16,089 nucleotides of DNA, taken from positions 2,814 to 18,902 of the forward strand of contig JAAXHB010000108.1 of NCBI GenBank assembly GCA_012271125.1. Direction: 5' to 3'. Below are positions 13,397 through 16,089 of this stretch, one piece after another. The DNA is from Actinomycetota bacterium (GTDB taxonomy: Bacteria; Actinomycetota; Acidimicrobiia; Acidimicrobiales; Aldehydirespiratoraceae). A model generated the notes under the pieces. It searched no databases, was not told where the DNA came from, and saw only the letters and a program-made list of their open reading frames with translations. The stretch's first letter is position 1, and each line of letters starts with the position of its first letter. The position numbers and the translations under genes were made by a program.

Positions 13397-14241
13397 CGGG
13401 AGGCGGCGAGGGTGACGGCTCGGCGAGCGAGAACTCCGGCGACTTGGCGGCGGTATGCAATCGTGCCGCGCTTGTCGTCAATGGGGTTGGCGGCGACTGA
13501 GGCAGCTTCGGCGACTGCGGCGAGGACACTGGGGTCATCGGCGGATGAGCCGACTAGGGCTGACTCGGCATCTGTTACACGGACAACGGTTGGGGCGACG
13601 GCACCGATTGCCACGACAGCTTCAGTGATCTTGTCGTTGGAATCCAGCGTGATTCGGACTGCGGCGCCGACGACGGCGATGTCCATTTCGGTGCGTGGGA
13701 TTAGTCGCAGGTAGGCATCGGAAGTGCGCTCTGGGGGGGTGTCGAGGATGAACTCGACGAGGAACTCGTCATCGGCGAGCGAAGTTGTGCCGGGACCGGT
13801 GACAACGTCGGCGACGTCAATAGTGCGTTCACCTGTTGAACCGGCGACAACGACTCGTGCAGCGTTGACGATCAAACTAGGTGGGGTGTCAGCTGCGGGG
13901 GAAGCGTTGGCGAGGTTGCCACCCCAGGAAGAGCGGTTCTGAATCTGGTCGGAGCCGATCAGGCCGCTGGCTTCAGCTAAGCCGGGGAAAGTTTTGGTGA
14001 AGTCAGTGTTGGCAGTGATGTCAGCGGTTGGGGTGGCGGCACCGATAGTCCAAGTGCCGGCGGTGTTGTCGATGTTTACAAGGCGGTCGATTCGCTTAAG
14101 GTCAACCATCACGCTCGGAGCGGGACGACCGGCTCGCATCTGCGGAATTAGGTCAGTGGCACCGGCAAATACACGAGCATTTGTGTCTGTGGCTAGTAGT
14201 GATTGCGCTTCATCAACAGTTGTTGGACACGCGTATTGCAT
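13384..14241 (-). CDS. Molybdenum hydroxylase FAD-binding subunit (CoxM-like)
   Basis: 285 residues, normal for the family; binds FAD and delivers electrons to the final acceptor. FAD-contact motifs are FAGATDLIPQMRAG and GSDQIQNRSSWGGNLANASP, followed by a C-terminal CO-dehydrogenase-flavoprotein-type domain ending in YRRQVAGVLARRAVTLA. The open frame continues upstream to 14349, but that part is Pro/Thr-rich, unlike the family, and would overlap the divergent gene; MQYACPTTVDEAQSLL from the ATG at 14241 is the usual N-terminus, with AGGA about ten bases upstream. First gene of the operon. Confidence 0.92.
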   Translation of the reverse strand: MQYACPTTVDEAQSLLATDTNARVFAGATDLIPQMRAGRPAPSVMVDLKRIDRLVNIDNTAGTWTIGAATPTADITANTDFTKTFPGLAEASGLIGSDQIQNRSSWGGNLANASPAADTPPSLIVNAARVVVAGSTGERTIDVADVVTGPGTTSLADDEFLVEFILDTPPERTSDAYLRLIPRTEMDIAVVGAAVRITLDSNDKITEAVVAIGAVAPTVVRVTDAESALVGSSADDPSVLAAVAEAASVAANPIDDKRGTIAYRRQVAGVLARRAVTLAASRATA

Positions 14242-14312
14242 TGAGTCAATCCTACGAAGGCAAACGCGAATTGAGGTAGGCGGAGGGCGGGAGTTGAGGG
14301 GCAGGGCGGGGG

Positions 14313-14326
14313 TAATCTTTGGGGTA
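14313..14326 (+). promoter_or_regulatory. -10 box of a probable leaderless transcript
   Basis: TAATCT (14313-14318) is followed after seven bases by the ATG at 14326, so transcription would start at or next to the A of the start codon. No matching -35 at proper spacing is seen, and no real ribosome site apart from a G-run very close to the ATG. Confidence 0.45.
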
Positions 14327-15360
14327 TGGGTGAGGCAAAAGTCGCTCATAAGACTGCGTTGGGGTATGAGCCGGTGGTGCCGCTTGAGGTGTCGCCGATT
14401 TTTGACTGGCCACCTAAACCGTTGGCGTCGCTACGGCATCTGACTAAGTCGATGACGTTGCCCTATGGCGTGGGGTTTATTGGGCTAGCGGTACTGGTTT
14501 GGAACTATTTCACGCCGGCGCTGGTACGCATGGAGACATTTGGGTGGTGGGTGCTTGAGATTTACTTGCGAAATGTGGTGCTATTGACAATTGTTGCGGG
14601 CGGGTTGCACCTGGTTTTGTATATGCGTCGCCGTCAAGATCAGCGCTTCAAATACATACCACGCTGGTCAAGCAAGAGTCGCAGCTTCTGGTGGAATAAC
14701 CAGGTTCGTGACAATGTGTTTTGGAGTCTTGGCAGCGGGTGCGCCTTTTGGACGGCTTTTGAGTCTTTGACTTTTTGGCTGTATGCCAAGGAGTTCATCC
14801 CGCGGGTTGAGTGGAACTGGACGGGAGCTGGTGTTTACATCACGGCTATGTGTCTTGCGGTGCCGTTGTGGAGTGTTTTTCACTTTTATTTGATCCACCG
14901 GCTGCTACATACCCGTTGGCTGTATGACAATGCGCACTACTTGCATCATCGCAACGTCAATACGGGGCCCTGGAGTGGGATTTCAATGCATCCGCTCGAG
15001 CATTTGATCTATTTCACGCTGGTGATGCTCTACTGGTTTGTGCCGGTGCATCCTGTTGTTGTGATCTTAGGTGGGATTTTTCAGGGGTTGTACCCGCCGA
15101 TTTCGCATTCCGGGTTCGAACGAGTTGAGTTGAGAGGTGACTCGGGGAAGACGGCACCGGCTGGTGACTATTTTCATCATTTGCATCATCGCTATTTCGA
15201 ATGCAACTACGGGAACCGGCCAGTGCCTCTGGACAAGTTCTTTGGAACGCTGCATGACGGGACTCCTGAAGCGCACGCCGCAATGAAAGAACGCATGCGA
15301 GCCCGCCGAGGCAAGGCAGCCGTCTCCGCCGAACAGATGGAGACGGTGGCGACGAACTAG
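14326..15360 (+). CDS. Membrane di-iron hydroxylase, sterol desaturase / fatty acid hydroxylase family
   Basis: 344 residues, integral membrane. Di-iron histidine motifs in order: HRLLH (191-195), HYLHH (204-208), MHPLEH a little later, and HHLHHRYFECNYGNRP near residue 285. Hydrophobic segments surround YGVGFIGLAVLVWNY, VVLLTIVAGGLHLVLY, GVYITAMCLAVPLWSVF and LIYFTLVMLYWFVPV. Such enzymes hydroxylate or desaturate lipids (sterols, fatty acids, carotenoids) with O2; the substrate cannot be read from the sequence. Divergent from the molybdenum hydroxylase operon, convergent with the alcohol dehydrogenase, whose stop overlaps its own by sharing CTAG. The C-terminal 25 residues are charged and probably cytoplasmic. 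Confidence 0.88.
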   Translation: MGEAKVAHKTALGYEPVVPLEVSPIFDWPPKPLASLRHLTKSMTLPYGVGFIGLAVLVWNYFTPALVRMETFGWWVLEIYLRNVVLLTIVAGGLHLVLYMRRRQDQRFKYIPRWSSKSRSFWWNNQVRDNVFWSLGSGCAFWTAFESLTFWLYAKEFIPRVEWNWTGAGVYITAMCLAVPLWSVFHFYLIHRLLHTRWLYDNAHYLHHRNVNTGPWSGISMHPLEHLIYFTLVMLYWFVPVHPVVVILGGIFQGLYPPISHSGFERVELRGDSGKTAPAGDYFHHLHHRYFECNYGNRPVPLDKFFGTLHDGTPEAHAAMKERMRARRGKAAVSAEQMETVATN

Positions 15361-16089
15361 AAGGTGATGAGGCCGCGGATGTTTTTGTTGTCGCGCATGT
15401 CGGCGTAGCCCTGATTGACATCATCGAGGGTGTAGGTATTGGTGACCATGCCCTCGATGTCGAACATGCCGGCTTGATACAAGCCAAGCACCTGGGGGAT
15501 TTCTGAGCGGGGGCTGCCGGAGCCGAAGACGGTGCCGCGCAGCTGCTTATCCATCATGGCGAACTCGAACAGGTTGAGCGTCACATCCATCTGCTCAAGC
15601 GGAGCGACGGCGGTCACGACGATTGTGCCGGCTTTGCGGGCGAGGAACTGGGCGGGGGCGATCATGTCGCCGTGCATGTCGCCGGGGGTGAGGATCACGC
15701 TGTCTGCCATTACGCCATGAGTGATGGTGCTGACTAGCGCTGTGGCTTCTTCCATTGACTCGGCGGTGTGGGTGGCACCGAAATCGATAGCGGCTTTGCG
15801 TTTTAGCTCGGCTGGGTCGACGGCGACAATGTTGGCAGCACCGGCGATGCGAGACGCTTGAATTGCGGCGGTGCCGAGGCCGCCGCAGCCGACAATAGCC
15901 ACGGTGTCGCCGGGGCCGACTTCGGCACGGTTGATAGCGGAGCCGTAACCGGTGGTGACACCGCAAGATACGAGAGCGGCGACTGAGGCGGGGATTTCGG
16001 GCGCGACCTTGACGGCGGAATCCACGCTTAGCACCATGTATTCCGAAAATGTGCCGAGCTTGAGCATCGGGTTTAAGTCGTTGCCGGCG
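15357..16089 (-). CDS. NDMA-type zinc alcohol dehydrogenase, C-terminal part
   Basis: The last 243 or so residues of a zinc-dependent medium-chain dehydrogenase; the reading frame runs past the right edge without a stop, so the internal Met near 16067 is not the start. The stretch NDLNPMLKLGTFSEYMVLS is characteristic of actinobacterial NDMA-dependent (mycofactocin-associated) alcohol dehydrogenases, as is CGVTTGYGSAINRAEVGPGD. The Rossmann NAD site is VAIVGCGGLGTAAIQ with VAVDP at the end of the second strand. The N-terminal catalytic zinc site and most structural zinc ligands lie outside the window. Substrate is unknown; family members oxidise a range of alcohols with a tightly held NAD. 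Confidence 0.9.
   Translation of the reverse strand, partial: AGNDLNPMLKLGTFSEYMVLSVDSAVKVAPEIPASVAALVSCGVTTGYGSAINRAEVGPGDTVAIVGCGGLGTAAIQASRIAGAANIVAVDPAELKRKAAIDFGATHTAESMEEATALVSTITHGVMADSVILTPGDMHGDMIAPAQFLARKAGTIVVTAVAPLEQMDVTLNLFEFAMMDKQLRGTVFGSGSPRSEIPQVLGLYQAGMFDIEGMVTNTYTLDDVNQGYADMRDNKNIRGLITF

Noticed and set aside
10546..14241. Form I carbon monoxide dehydrogenase (coxMSL order)
   Set aside because: The large subunit lacks the AYRCSFR active-site loop.
14242..14349. Longer N-terminus for the FAD subunit
   Set aside because: The added residues are unlike the family and overlap the divergent hydroxylase gene.

Overview
The window looks like a chromosomal segment of a GC-rich actinobacterium, most likely from the Acidimicrobiia. 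The clues are an NDMA-type (mycofactocin-linked) alcohol dehydrogenase, a Cox/xanthine-dehydrogenase-type molybdenum hydroxylase, a sulfoacetaldehyde acetyltransferase, and at least one apparently leaderless gene. The lineage is inferred from protein style only.

Layout. (1) Positions 1-7470 hold a tightly packed minus-strand run: copA (Cu+ P-type ATPase), xsc (sulfoacetaldehyde acetyltransferase), a small membrane protein, an APH/ecdysteroid-kinase-like phosphotransferase, and a methylmalonyl-CoA mutase large subunit cut by the left edge. Gaps are 10-45 bp, and the last two genes overlap by one base (TAATG). (2) Positions 7471-10272 are an accessory island on the plus strand. It carries an AT-rich gene for a proteasome-beta-like Ntn hydrolase, then an overlapping gene for a 61-residue acidic protein ending in Gln. 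Both sides of this pair are non-coding DNA packed with promoter-like sequences and long inverted repeats, and the array ends in a strong intrinsic terminator at 10200-10244. (3) Positions 10273-14241 are a minus-strand molybdenum hydroxylase operon: FAD subunit, 2Fe-2S subunit, molybdopterin subunit, MoaD/ThiS-like protein. (4) Positions 14326-15360 hold a divergent plus-strand membrane di-iron hydroxylase (sterol desaturase family). It converges on the C-terminal part of the NDMA-type alcohol dehydrogenase at the right edge, and the two genes share a CTAG stop.

The most unusual part is the island. At least five, perhaps six, elements share one architecture: a sigma70-like promoter (four of them TTGACW, 17 bp of G-rich spacer, then a TA-containing -10), and near the predicted +1 the 5' arm of an 8-13 bp stem whose 3' arm lies about 100-130 nt downstream. 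The stem sequences differ between elements while the architecture holds, as expected for a family of structured small RNAs. Together with the Ntn hydrolase and the small acidic partner, this could be an undescribed RNA-plus-protease-like system. The RNA and promoter calls come from reading the sequence, not from expression data.

The flanking operons are ordinary catabolic and metal-handling genes. Three consecutive minus-strand genes carry in-frame low-complexity insertions, and a 17-bp triplicated repeat at a gene end puts stop codons in all three frames.
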